64,000 bases of DNA from Sphingomonas sp. ID1715 (GTDB taxonomy: Bacteria; Pseudomonadota; Alphaproteobacteria; Sphingomonadales; Sphingomonadaceae), in assembly GCF_013044515.1 (NCBI RefSeq), contig NZ_JABEPR010000001.1, positions 434,001 to 498,000 on the forward strand. Direction: 5' to 3'. Each line of letters starts with the position of its first letter. Positions within the stretch are counted from its first letter, which is position 1. A program made the position numbers and the translations under genes. Of the stretch, positions 53,476 to 61,460 are shown one piece after another. The notes under the pieces are model-generated. The model was given only the letters and a program-made list of their open reading frames with translations, made no database searches and was not told the origin of the DNA.

Positions 53476-55392
53476 TCAGATGTCGGCGGAAAGCGTCAGG
53501 CTGAAGCGGCGCGGCAGGTTGTAGACGAAGAAGCCGCTGCCGCCCACGCCATAGCCATAATTGTTGAAGATGTTGCTGACCTGAGCGCGGACCAGGGCGC
53601 TGCTCTTGCCGACGTTGAACCGGTAGCGCCCGCCGACCGCGAGCACCGCGCGGGGCGGCACGACCAGGGTGTTCTGGATGTTTGCGACCCGGTCGTCCGT
53701 TTCCTCGAACACCGCGTCGATCGAGAACGGGCTCTTTGGAAAGCGATAGTCGACGCTGCCGATCGTACGGCGCTTGATCGAGCCGACCGGCTTGCTGCCG
53801 ATCGCGCCGCTATCGACCAGTTCGCCGCTCACATCCGCGTCGAGGAACAGCGTGCCCGCGACCATGTTGAGGCCGGGCAGGATCTGCCCTGCCACTGAAA
53901 CCTCGACGCCCCGATGGCGCAGCTGGCCGAGATTGCCGAACCGGCCGGTCATGCTGTTGAAGGCGTAATAGGGCTTGGTGATCTCGAACACGCCGACTAG
54001 CGCGCTAAGGCCGGGCTGGACGGTCCAGCGGACACCGGCGTCCTTCTGCTCGGTCAGGATTGCCGGCGGCGCTTCGTTGCGGTTGACCGCCCGCTCCGGC
54101 GCGACCGGGCTTTCCTCCAGCCCCTTGGAATAGCTGGCATAGACCGCGACCGTGTCGGTCAGGTTGAGCGCGACGTTGGCCGTCGGCAGCCAGGGCGAGG
54201 ACTTGCTCGTCACATCCTCTCGGTCGGGGAAGTCCACCGACTTGGAATAGTCCGTCTTCTGCAAACCGATGCCGAGCTCGCCGACTTTTGCCCAGCGCAT
54301 CTGGTACCCCAGCCCAAACGTCTTCTGGCTGACCTGATCGCGCGTCTTCGCGCCGATGGTGAACGCGGGCAACGGCTTGAAGTCCGGCACGCCATATTGG
54401 GTCGGACCGAGGAAGAGTTCGGCCGTGCCGCCATAGCGACGCCGCTGCTCCCGCACCCGCGCGGTCGCGATCAGCGTGTGCCGGCGATCGCCTTCGTCCA
54501 GGCTGCGCGACACCCGGAACTCGCCCGAATTGGCCGCAAACTTGTTGTCCTTGTCGGCAAGCACCAGTCGTTCGCCGCTGCCGTCCGGCTTCAAGTCGAC
54601 AATCAGGTCGATGAAGTTCTGATCGTCGTGGTTGAGCGAGCGGAAGCCGCCCAGGGCAAGGTCGAAGCCGCCCAGCTTCGCCTTGGCGATCGCGCCCATG
54701 TTCCAGCTGGTGCCCTCATAAGTGGCCCAGGGCTGGCCGGCAAAGACGCGTCGCTTGACGCGTGAGGGGCGATAGTCGCCGGCGGTGAATGCCAGCGTCT
54801 GTGCCTCCTGCGAGCTGGTCTGGATCGAGCTCCAGAAGCCGAGCACTTCGATATCCTCGGAGGGCCGCCACACCGGCGTAACCGCCATCGACAGATATTT
54901 GGGTGTGCCGCCGAAATGCTGCGGCTCGTCGAAATAGCCGACCGCCGCCGCGACGCCGAGGCGCTGCCCGTCGATCGGCAGTTGCAGGTCCAGTTGCCCG
55001 ACCTTGGCATCGAACGGGCCGACGCGCCCGACCAGGCTGACCAGCGGCTTGGCACCCGGCTTGCGCAGCGAATAGTCGGCGATGCCGGTCGGCGCCGGAA
55101 ACGGATAGCCTTGTGCGGCGATACCGACGCGCATGGTGGACCCGTCGACCAGCCGGTCCGTGGGGTTAGCCTGCTGGAAGAAATACAGCCCCTCGATGCG
55201 CGTATTCCCCGCCTCCACGGCGGAAAAGCCGCGCACGTTATTAGGATCGTAGATGCCGATGCGCTCATCACCGACACTCTTGCCGAAAGCGTCGGTGGAT
55301 TGGGTGGTGGCATTGTCGTCCGTCCGCTGGGCGTAAGCCGTGGCCGGGGCGATCAGGGCGGCAAGGGCCGCGCTCGACAGGAGGTGACGCAT
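53476..55392 (-). CDS. TonB-dependent receptor-like outer-membrane protein
   Basis: A 638-residue protein with a signal peptide (cleavage near ATAYA) and a long beta-barrel part ending in NLPRRFSLTLSADI. The plug is much reduced: only DPNNVRGFSAVEAGNTRIEGLYF and SLRKPGAKPLVSLVGR resemble plug segments, and I see no TonB box. The barrel resembles siderophore receptors (for example KDAGVRWTVQPGLSALVGVFEI). Start 55392 opens on the signal peptide; longer frames upstream run through the rRNA methyltransferase gene. It may be a porin-like relative rather than an active TonB transporter. Confidence 0.82.
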   Translation of the reverse strand: MRHLLSSAALAALIAPATAYAQRTDDNATTQSTDAFGKSVGDERIGIYDPNNVRGFSAVEAGNTRIEGLYFFQQANPTDRLVDGSTMRVGIAAQGYPFPAPTGIADYSLRKPGAKPLVSLVGRVGPFDAKVGQLDLQLPIDGQRLGVAAAVGYFDEPQHFGGTPKYLSMAVTPVWRPSEDIEVLGFWSSIQTSSQEAQTLAFTAGDYRPSRVKRRVFAGQPWATYEGTSWNMGAIAKAKLGGFDLALGGFRSLNHDDQNFIDLIVDLKPDGSGERLVLADKDNKFAANSGEFRVSRSLDEGDRRHTLIATARVREQRRRYGGTAELFLGPTQYGVPDFKPLPAFTIGAKTRDQVSQKTFGLGYQMRWAKVGELGIGLQKTDYSKSVDFPDREDVTSKSSPWLPTANVALNLTDTVAVYASYSKGLEESPVAPERAVNRNEAPPAILTEQKDAGVRWTVQPGLSALVGVFEITKPYYAFNSMTGRFGNLGQLRHRGVEVSVAGQILPGLNMVAGTLFLDADVSGELVDSGAIGSKPVGSIKRRTIGSVDYRFPKSPFSIDAVFEETDDRVANIQNTLVVPPRAVLAVGGRYRFNVGKSSALVRAQVSNIFNNYGYGVGGSGFFVYNLPRRFSLTLSADI

Positions 55393-55442
55393 CCGCGCGG
55401 TATCCGCCGGCGCGAGCGGATCAGCGCCTCCCTTTCGACCAG

Positions 55443-56186
55443 TTACAACTGTTTTCGACGGACGGCGGCGATCAGAAACTCGATATTGCCCTCCGGCCCA
55501 GTGATCGGGCTCTGCACGACGCCCTGAACGGACCAGCCGGCGCCTTCCAGCCAGGCGCGCACCTCCTCGCACACACGTGCGTGCACGGAGCGGTCGCGCA
55601 CCACCCCACCCTTCCCGACTTCGTCGCGGCCGGCTTCGAACTGCGGCTTGATCAGCGCCATCAGCCGGGCGCCGGGGGCCGCGAAACGGAGCGGCACGTC
55701 CAGCACCTTGGCAAGCGAGATGAAGCTCGCATCGCAGACGATCAGGTCGACGGGCTCCGGGACGTGCTCCGCCGTTAGCAGCCGCGCGCTGAGTTGCTCG
55801 AGCACGACGACCCGCGCGTCCTGTCGCAGCTTCCAGGCCAGCTGATTGGTGCCGCTGTCGACCGCATAGACGCGCGCGGCGCCGCGGGTCAGCAGCACGT
55901 CGGTGAAGCCGCCGGTCGACGAGCCCACGTCGATGGCGATCGCGCCGCTCACGTCCCAGCCGAAATGATCCAGACCATGCGCAAGCTTGACGCCGCCGCG
56001 CGACACCCAAGGATGATCGCGCCCGCGCACTTCGATCGGGGCACCGTCGGGAACGGATTGTCCGGGTTTGTCGATCCGCCGCTCGCCGGAAAAGACGAGA
56101 CCGGCGAGGATCAGCGCCTGGGCGCGGGTGCGGCTTTCGGCCAGGGCACGGTCGACGAGAAGCTGGTCGGCGCGCTGCTTGGCCAT
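55443..56186 (-). CDS. tlyA: TlyA-family rRNA 2'-O-methyltransferase
   Basis: A 247-residue protein with an N-terminal S4 RNA-binding domain (QRADQLLVDRALAESRTRAQ) and an FtsJ-like SAM domain (IAIDVGSSTGGFTDVLLTRGA, DLIVCDASFISLAKVL, KGGVVRD). TlyA methylates cytidines of 16S and/or 23S rRNA and in mycobacteria affects capreomycin sensitivity. The annotation haemolysin, often attached to this family, should be avoided. The receptor gene begins 50 bp downstream. Confidence 0.93.
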   Translation of the reverse strand: MAKQRADQLLVDRALAESRTRAQALILAGLVFSGERRIDKPGQSVPDGAPIEVRGRDHPWVSRGGVKLAHGLDHFGWDVSGAIAIDVGSSTGGFTDVLLTRGAARVYAVDSGTNQLAWKLRQDARVVVLEQLSARLLTAEHVPEPVDLIVCDASFISLAKVLDVPLRFAAPGARLMALIKPQFEAGRDEVGKGGVVRDRSVHARVCEEVRAWLEGAGWSVQGVVQSPITGPEGNIEFLIAAVRRKQL

Positions 56187-56229
56187 GCGCGCCGCTTAGC
56201 GGGGGTAAGAGCCCCCGCCAACACTCAGT

Positions 56230-56373
56230 TCAGGCGCAGAGCTCGCGCGCCTTGCGGGCGAAGTTCTCGGCCAGCGCCTGGCGGCGCATTGCGGCCTCGG
56301 GCGTGACCGCCTGGCGGGCGGCAGCAGCCTCGAATGCAGCGCGACGCATGTAATAACGACCGTTCGATTCCAC
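56230..56373 (-). CDS. 47-residue basic/helical small protein
   Basis: A GTG at 56371-56373 preceded by AGAAGG at proper distance opens a 47-residue frame rich in Ala, Arg and Glu (start MESNGRYYMRRAAFEAAAA, end ENFARKARELCA). It resembles short sphingomonad proteins with a YY-RR-A pattern that I cannot assign to a function. The frame remains open upstream, but the ribosome site favours this start. It could also be chance, given the GC-rich context. Confidence 0.45.
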   Translation of the reverse strand: MESNGRYYMRRAAFEAAAARQAVTPEAAMRRQALAENFARKARELCA

Positions 56374-56540
56374 AGCGACCTTCTCCCCGGCGCTCGAAAA
56401 GCGATCCCCATCGCTCCCAAGCCTATGCTGCCCCGCAATCGTAAAATGATGGTTAAAGCGGCCGCCTCGATTCACGAATAGCAGCAGCAATCATTTCATC
56501 GGGATTCCAGCACGTTTCGGTCCAGCTATGGAACGCCTCC

Positions 56541-57737
56541 TCAATAAAGAAGGAATGGCACGCGCTCTTCGGCCCAGGCGGCTTCATCGGATCGGGTGAG
56601 GATATCGAGATCCCCCGGCGCCGCTGCGGGGTCGTCGACCCATTCTCGGAGCGCCGGACCGCCATTGATGACGTCGATCGCCAGCTTGTCGAACTCGTAT
56701 TCGTAAGGGAAATCGCGCCACAGCGGATAGTGGGGCTGCAGCCGCCGGATCGCCTTGAACGCGAGCGCCTGCAGCCGCCAGGGCTTGAACGCCTGGTGAT
56801 CGTAGAAGCGGCCCTCGGCGTGGATGTGGAGGCCGCTGCACAGCGTTCTCACATGCTTGTGAAAGGTCGGTTCGAACCAGATCTCGCGCAGCGCACACCC
56901 CGCCAGCCAGTCGGGAGCGAGCCGTCGCATTTCCGCAGCCACGGCCTTGGCGTCGATGTCGGGCGCACCGAACAGCTCCAGCGGCCGCGTCGTGCCTCGC
57001 CCTTCCGAAAGTGTCGTGCCCTCCAGCATGACCGTTCCGGCATAGGCACGCGCCATGTTGAGATTGGCGGCGTTGGGGCTCGGATTGACCCAGACGCGGT
57101 CGGTCGGCCAGCCGAAGCCGGGCGCCGCGTCTGGCGCATAGCCCTCCATCTCGATCACGCGATAGGCGACATCGAGCTTGTAGTGGTCGATGAACCAGCG
57201 GCCGAGTTCGCCCAAGGTCAGGCCGTGGCGCATCGGCATCGGACCCGCGCCGACAAAACTCTCCCAGCCCGGACGCAGCGTCAGCCCCTCGACCGGTCGG
57301 CCCGCGGGATTGGGACGGTCGAGCACCCAGACTTCCTTGCCATGCTCCGCCGCCGCTTGCAGCACGTAAAGGAGCGTCGTCACATAGGTGTAGATGCGGC
57401 AGCCGAGGTCCTGCAGGTCGACCAGCATCACGTCGAACGTATGCATCGACTGGCCCGTCGGACGCCGCACCTCGCCGTAGAGGCTGAATACCGGAATGCC
57501 ATAGGTCGGGTCGGTGAAGTCCGGCGACTCCATCATATTGTCCTGCAGGTCGCCGCGCACGCCATGCTGCGGCCCGAACATCGCCGATACATTCAACCCC
57601 GATGCCACCAGGGCATCCAGCGAATGGGTCAGGTCTTCCGTCACGGACGCGGGGTGCGCGAGGAGCGCGACGCGCTTGCCCTCCAGCGGCTTGCGCAGAT
57701 CAGGGTCGGCGAGCAGCCGATCGATGCCGAACTTCAT
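56541..57737 (-). CDS. DUF1343/NamZ-like exo-beta-N-acetylmuramidase (GH171)
   Basis: A 398-residue protein of the DUF1343 family, whose characterised member NamZ cuts terminal MurNAc from peptidoglycan fragments. Motifs include FGPQHGVRGDLQDNM, MLVDLQDLGCRIYTYVTTLLY, VLDRPNPAGRPVEG and EGTTLSEGRGTTRPLELFGAP. No signal peptide is visible, so it would act in the cytoplasm during wall recycling. The start at 57737 overlaps the end of the upstream GIY-YIG/DOMON gene by 4 bp. Confidence 0.88.
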   Translation of the reverse strand: MKFGIDRLLADPDLRKPLEGKRVALLAHPASVTEDLTHSLDALVASGLNVSAMFGPQHGVRGDLQDNMMESPDFTDPTYGIPVFSLYGEVRRPTGQSMHTFDVMLVDLQDLGCRIYTYVTTLLYVLQAAAEHGKEVWVLDRPNPAGRPVEGLTLRPGWESFVGAGPMPMRHGLTLGELGRWFIDHYKLDVAYRVIEMEGYAPDAAPGFGWPTDRVWVNPSPNAANLNMARAYAGTVMLEGTTLSEGRGTTRPLELFGAPDIDAKAVAAEMRRLAPDWLAGCALREIWFEPTFHKHVRTLCSGLHIHAEGRFYDHQAFKPWRLQALAFKAIRRLQPHYPLWRDFPYEYEFDKLAIDVINGGPALREWVDDPAAAPGDLDILTRSDEAAWAEERVPFLLY

Positions 57738-58582
57738 GCCTCGCCTGCTGACGGGAGTTCGAGCGCAAAGCAATCGGGATGATGGAAATCCGGTCTCTCC
57801 CCTGGCGGATGACGCAGCGCCCAGTAGGATTTGGTACCGTCCAGTTCCTCGATCACGGCGGAGAGGCCGATGTCGGTTGCTTCGGCCGGCAGGTCGAGTT
57901 CAGCGGTGAGCTGCAACCGATGTGCGCTCCGCTCCACCCGAATCCCCGGCGGCTCGACTGCGAGCTGGGACATGTTCTCGCGATACCCGCTGAATGCGTA
58001 GGCCGCCCACTCCGTCGAGAGGGAGAGGTTATATTCGATGTAGCCAGTCCAGGTTCGTGCAAAGAGCTCGAAGCAAGTGTGCTGCCATAGATTGTCGCGG
58101 CGGGCCGCGGGTGAGCGGGTAGGAACCAGCAACAGGTCGACGGCCCCACTCAGCGTGAATCCTACGCGAGCTTTGTTCTTACCGAGAGCAAGGCGTGCTT
58201 CGATGCTGAAGGGTTGGCTGGGCAGCAACGCACTGTGCGGATGCAGGAAGGCTGTTCCCAAATCGGTTTGGGCTGAGCTTGTCGAAGCCCTCCCTTCCTC
58301 TTGCCTAAGAGATCGGCCGAGCGCCGAGATCAACGCCCAGTCACCGCGTATCAACGCAAGCTTCTTGGCCCTTCCCCACCCCTTGATCTGGCGTTCGGCT
58401 TCCAGAGCTTCGTCTCGCGTGCCGAACTCCTGACTCCAAACGAGGTGCAAGGGGTGGCGCGAAGCCGTGTAGCCTTTGAACGTCCGATGCTGATGCTCTG
58501 CCCAACGCTGGTCCAGATTGTTCGTGTGACCGACGTAGAGCGTGCGATCGCCACATTGGATCATGTAAGTCCAGAAGCTCAT
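57734..58582 (-). CDS. Chimeric ORF: GIY-YIG nuclease domain fused to DOMON-like domain
   Basis: A single open frame of 282 residues with two unrelated parts. Residues 1-95 are a UPF0213-type GIY-YIG nuclease: TYMIQC in the GIY position, LYVGHT at 15-20, R26 and the acidic E63 in EAERQIKGWG. Residues about 112-282 are a DOMON-like domain (NLWQHTCFELFARTWTGYIEYNLS, YWALRHPPGERPDFHHPDCF), which in related genomes I expect as a separate gene. The junction (ASTSSAQTDLG) is encoded by one copy of the 33-bp repeat. A TTG at 58259-58261 could be the original start of the DOMON gene. It overlaps the muramidase gene by 4 bp. Confidence 0.8.
   Translation of the reverse strand: MSFWTYMIQCGDRTLYVGHTNNLDQRWAEHQHRTFKGYTASRHPLHLVWSQEFGTRDEALEAERQIKGWGRAKKLALIRGDWALISALGRSLRQEEGRASTSSAQTDLGTAFLHPHSALLPSQPFSIEARLALGKNKARVGFTLSGAVDLLLVPTRSPAARRDNLWQHTCFELFARTWTGYIEYNLSLSTEWAAYAFSGYRENMSQLAVEPPGIRVERSAHRLQLTAELDLPAEATDIGLSAVIEELDGTKSYWALRHPPGERPDFHHPDCFALELPSAGEA
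58264..58296 (-). repeat. 33-bp inverted repeat, copy 1 (core CTTCGACAAGCTCAG)
   Basis: Exact reverse complement of the copy at 58601-58633. It lies inside the chimeric reading frame and encodes the linker between its two domains. The core CTTCGACAAGCTCAG is a dispersed repeat that I associate with sphingomonads and relatives. Confidence 0.9.
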
Positions 58583-58600
58583 CGCTGCCTGTAAAGAAGA

Positions 58601-58633
58601 AAGGGAGGGCTTCGACAAGCTCAGCCCAAACCG
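58601..58633 (+). repeat. 33-bp inverted repeat, copy 2
   Basis: Perfect partner of the copy at 58264-58296, in opposite orientation, 18 bp upstream of the GIY-YIG start codon. The two copies bracket the nuclease domain exactly (304 bp between them). Confidence 0.9.
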
Positions 58634-58673
58634 GTGGTGAAAACGGACAAACATCCGCTAAAGGCCACGCGCC

Positions 58674-59903
58674 ATGACCAAATACCGATCCGACCTCCTG
58701 AACCTGCTCTCCTCGCGCGGCTATATCCACCAGGCGACCGATGCGGCGGCGCTCGATGCGCTGGCGGCCAAGCAGGTGGTGCCGGGCTATATCGGTTTCG
58801 ATCCGACCGCGCCGTCGCTGCATGTCGGCAGCCTCGTGCAGATCATGCTGCTGCGGCGGCTGCAGCAGGCGGGGCATAAGCCGATCGTGCTGATGGGCGG
58901 CGGCACGGGCAAGATCGGCGACCCGAGCTTCAAGGACGAAGCGCGCAAGCTGATGACGGACGAGACGATCCGCGCCAACGTTGCGTCCATCAAGACGGTG
59001 TTCGAGCGGTTCCTCAGCTTCGGCGGCGGCCCGACCGATGCGGTGATGGTCGACAACGCCGAATGGCTCGACCGGCTGGAGTATATCCCCTTCCTCCGCG
59101 ACATCGGCCAGCATTTCTCGGTCAACCGCATGCTCAGCTTCGACTCGGTCAAGCTGCGGCTGGACCGCGAGCAGTCGCTGTCCTTCCTCGAGTTCAACTA
59201 CATGATCCTGCAGGCCTATGACTTTCGCGAGCTGTCGCGGCGGTTCGGCTGCCGGCTGCAGATGGGCGGCTCGGATCAATGGGGCAACATCGTCAACGGC
59301 ATCGAACTGACGCGGCGCGTCGATGGCGTGGAGGTGTTCGGCGTCACCACGCCGCTGATCACCACCGCCGATGGCGGCAAGATGGGCAAGACCATGTCGG
59401 GTGCCGTCTGGCTGAACGAGGACCAGCTCTCCGCCTATGATTACTGGCAGTTCTGGCGAAACACCGACGACCGCGATGTCGGCCGGTTCCTGCGCCTGTT
59501 CACCGACCTGCCTCTCGACGAAATCGCACGACTGGAAGCGCTGCAAGGCGCCGAGATCAACGAGGCGAAAAAGGTCCTGGCCAACGAAGCGACCGCGATG
59601 TGCCGGGGCCGTGCAGCCGCCGAAGAAGCAGCCGAGACGGCGCGCCGTACCTTCGAGGAAGGCGCGGCCGGCGAGGCCCTGCCCACGCATGCGGTTGCAG
59701 GCGGCAGCATCGGCATCGTCGAGGCCCTGATCGCCCTCGGCTTTGCCGGCTCCAAAAACGAGGCGCGGCGATTGATCAAGGGTGGCGGCGCGCGCGTGGA
59801 CGGGCAAAAGGTGGAGGACGAAGCGCTGGCGATCAGCGTCGGCGCGTCAACAGTGCGCGTTTCCGCCGGCAAGAAAAATCACGGCCTGCTCACACCCGCC
59901 TAA
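58674..59903 (+). CDS. tyrS: Tyrosyl-tRNA synthetase
   Basis: Charges tRNA-Tyr. The 409-residue class I enzyme has [18 protein letters not shown] with the HIGH-type HVGS, the Tyr-binding region [28 protein letters not shown] and the KMSKS-type loop KMGKT, followed by a C-terminal S4 domain ([22 protein letters not shown]). ATG 58674 starts at [16 protein letters not shown]. The promoter must lie in the short gap after the 33-bp repeat, in the 40 bp before the start codon, or upstream of the repeat. Confidence 0.97.
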   Translation: MTKYRSDLLNLLSSRGYIHQATDAAALDALAAKQVVPGYIGFDPTAPSLHVGSLVQIMLLRRLQQAGHKPIVLMGGGTGKIGDPSFKDEARKLMTDETIRANVASIKTVFERFLSFGGGPTDAVMVDNAEWLDRLEYIPFLRDIGQHFSVNRMLSFDSVKLRLDREQSLSFLEFNYMILQAYDFRELSRRFGCRLQMGGSDQWGNIVNGIELTRRVDGVEVFGVTTPLITTADGGKMGKTMSGAVWLNEDQLSAYDYWQFWRNTDDRDVGRFLRLFTDLPLDEIARLEALQGAEINEAKKVLANEATAMCRGRAAAEEAAETARRTFEEGAAGEALPTHAVAGGSIGIVEALIALGFAGSKNEARRLIKGGGARVDGQKVEDEALAISVGASTVRVSAGKKNHGLLTPA

Positions 59904-60412
59904 GCCAGTTCGCTCGCCATCTGCGCGAGCTTGGCCACGGTATTCATGTTCCGGGCGGTTCCCAGTCTGGCGGCCGGGATCACCAGCTTCGACGATCCCA
60001 TGCCCTCGGGATAGTGGATGTAGAGCTCGCGCCGGCCGAGGCGGATCTCCTCCGCCTCGCGGTGTCGCACGTCGTCGATCGCGGCTTGCGTCGGCGCCTC
60101 ATCGAAAAACAGCGCGAAGGTCCGGCTCGGCGTCGCGCCCGGAAACGGACTGTCGGCAAGCACGCTGCGCATAGCGGCCGCATCTCTGACCAGCACGGCC
60201 ACCGGTTTGCCAGCATAATGTTTCAGCCGGCCCTCGAGTTCAGACTTCACCTCGGCTTCGCCGAGCACCGCGCCGAACACTGCGTTACCACTGGCGATAT
60301 AGGTCCGCGCCTGTTCGAACCCCGCCGCGTCGCACATGGCCTTCAGTTCGGCCATCGGCAGCTTGAAGCCTCCGACATTCACCGCGCGCAACAGCGCGAC
60401 ATAGGCCGTCAT
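59900..60412 (-). CDS. DUF1697 family protein
   Basis: A 170-residue protein with the family start [24 protein letters not shown] and [15 protein letters not shown]1697 has a ferredoxin-like fold and no known function. Convergent with tyrS, sharing 4 bp at the stop codons. Start 60412 was chosen at MTAYVALL. Confidence 0.88.
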   Translation of the reverse strand: MTAYVALLRAVNVGGFKLPMAELKAMCDAAGFEQARTYIASGNAVFGAVLGEAEVKSELEGRLKHYAGKPVAVLVRDAAAMRSVLADSPFPGATPSRTFALFFDEAPTQAAIDDVRHREAEEIRLGRRELYIHYPEGMGSSKLVIPAARLGTARNMNTVAKLAQMASELA

Positions 60413-60468
60413 CTGCACCCTTTCCGCGTCATGGTCGTTGTCCGGCCGATCCAACAAGGAGAGATAAG

Positions 60469-60930
60469 ATGATCGGCTCGAACACGGACGTCACCACGCT
60501 CAACTCGCTGATCGCGACGACGATCGACAGTATCAACGGCTATCAGGAATCGGCCGACGCCGTCGAGAACCCGCAGTTCCGCGAGATGTTTCAGGAGCTC
60601 GCCCGCGATCGCCAACAGGTGCTGCCGCAGCTGCAGGCCGCCGTCGCGCGGCTCGGCGGCAATCCGGAGGATGACGGAACGGCGCTCGCAGCGGCCCACC
60701 GCACCTTTGTCGACCTGAAGTCCGCCATTACCGGCCGCGACGACAAGGCCGTCATCAACGAAGTCGAGCGCGGCGAGGACCATATCAAGCACAAGTACGA
60801 AGCAGCCTTGAACGACACCAGCCTCTCCGCCGAGGCGCGGCAGGTCGTGCAGGAAGCCTATGCTTCGGTACGGCGGGGCCATGATCGCGTGCGCGATCTC
60901 AAGCACGCACTCGAGGGCGCGCGGGCCTAG
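60469..60930 (+). CDS. PA2169-type four-helix-bundle protein (DUF2383)
   Basis: A 153-residue all-helical protein (TTLNSLIATTIDSINGYQESADAV, FREMFQELARDRQQVLPQLQAAV, GEDHIKHKYEAAL) that matches the ferritin-like DUF2383 family often linked to envelope stress. A clear ribosome site (AAGGAGA) precedes the ATG. Divergent from the DUF1697 gene; its end overlaps a convergent exported-protein gene by 4 bp. Confidence 0.88.
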   Translation: MIGSNTDVTTLNSLIATTIDSINGYQESADAVENPQFREMFQELARDRQQVLPQLQAAVARLGGNPEDDGTALAAAHRTFVDLKSAITGRDDKAVINEVERGEDHIKHKYEAALNDTSLSAEARQVVQEAYASVRRGHDRVRDLKHALEGARA

Positions 60931-61379
60931 AAGCGGAACCTGCCGCCGAGCGTCAGGCGCGAGTCGCTGGCGGTGCGCCATGTACCGCTGAGCGCCGCGC
61001 CGATGTCGCTGACCTGCTGCTGGCGCGCGTCGACAGACAGCGTCCAGCCGGTGCCCGCGGGATCGCCGCTGCGATAGAATGAGCCGGTGAGGCGCACGCC
61101 CCGCGAATGCATCGCCTTGCCCGATACGATCTCGGCGGCGCGCGCCGTGGCGGGGTCAAGGCGCGCGCCCTGCTGAAAGCCGGCAAGCTCAAGCGCGCCG
61201 TCGTCGCTCCACATTCCCAGCATCGCCGATACGCCCCGGCCGGTCCCGCTCTTGCCGCTGACCGCCACCCCCACCTGGTCGTTGCTCGACACCGGCACGG
61301 ACAGGCGCGGTGCGGCGGCCGTCGGACCGGCCAGGCCCAGGCAGAAGAAAAACAGCACTGCCCGAAGTTGGGTACGCAT
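60927..61379 (-). CDS. Exported protein of unknown function
   Basis: A 150-residue protein with a signal peptide (MRTQLRAVLFFFCLGLAGPTAAA) and a beta-rich, Gly/Ser/Arg body ending in LTLGGRFRF, a terminal-Phe pattern that suggests an outer-membrane or surface beta structure. I recognise no family. ATG 61379 is preferred; an upstream TTG is possible. Confidence 0.65.
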   Translation of the reverse strand: MRTQLRAVLFFFCLGLAGPTAAAPRLSVPVSSNDQVGVAVSGKSGTGRGVSAMLGMWSDDGALELAGFQQGARLDPATARAAEIVSGKAMHSRGVRLTGSFYRSGDPAGTGWTLSVDARQQQVSDIGAALSGTWRTASDSRLTLGGRFRF

Positions 61380-61460
61380 AAGCAACCTTGCACAACCGCG
61401 CTTTGCGGCCGGCCCGCTATATGTCAGGAGCTCTGATCTCTTGGTTTCGGAACAGGGTTA

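Noticed and set aside
55393-56010. In-frame extension of the TonB-receptor frame to 844 codons
   Set aside because: The extra part is the tlyA gene read in another phase; the signal peptide at 55392 marks the true start.
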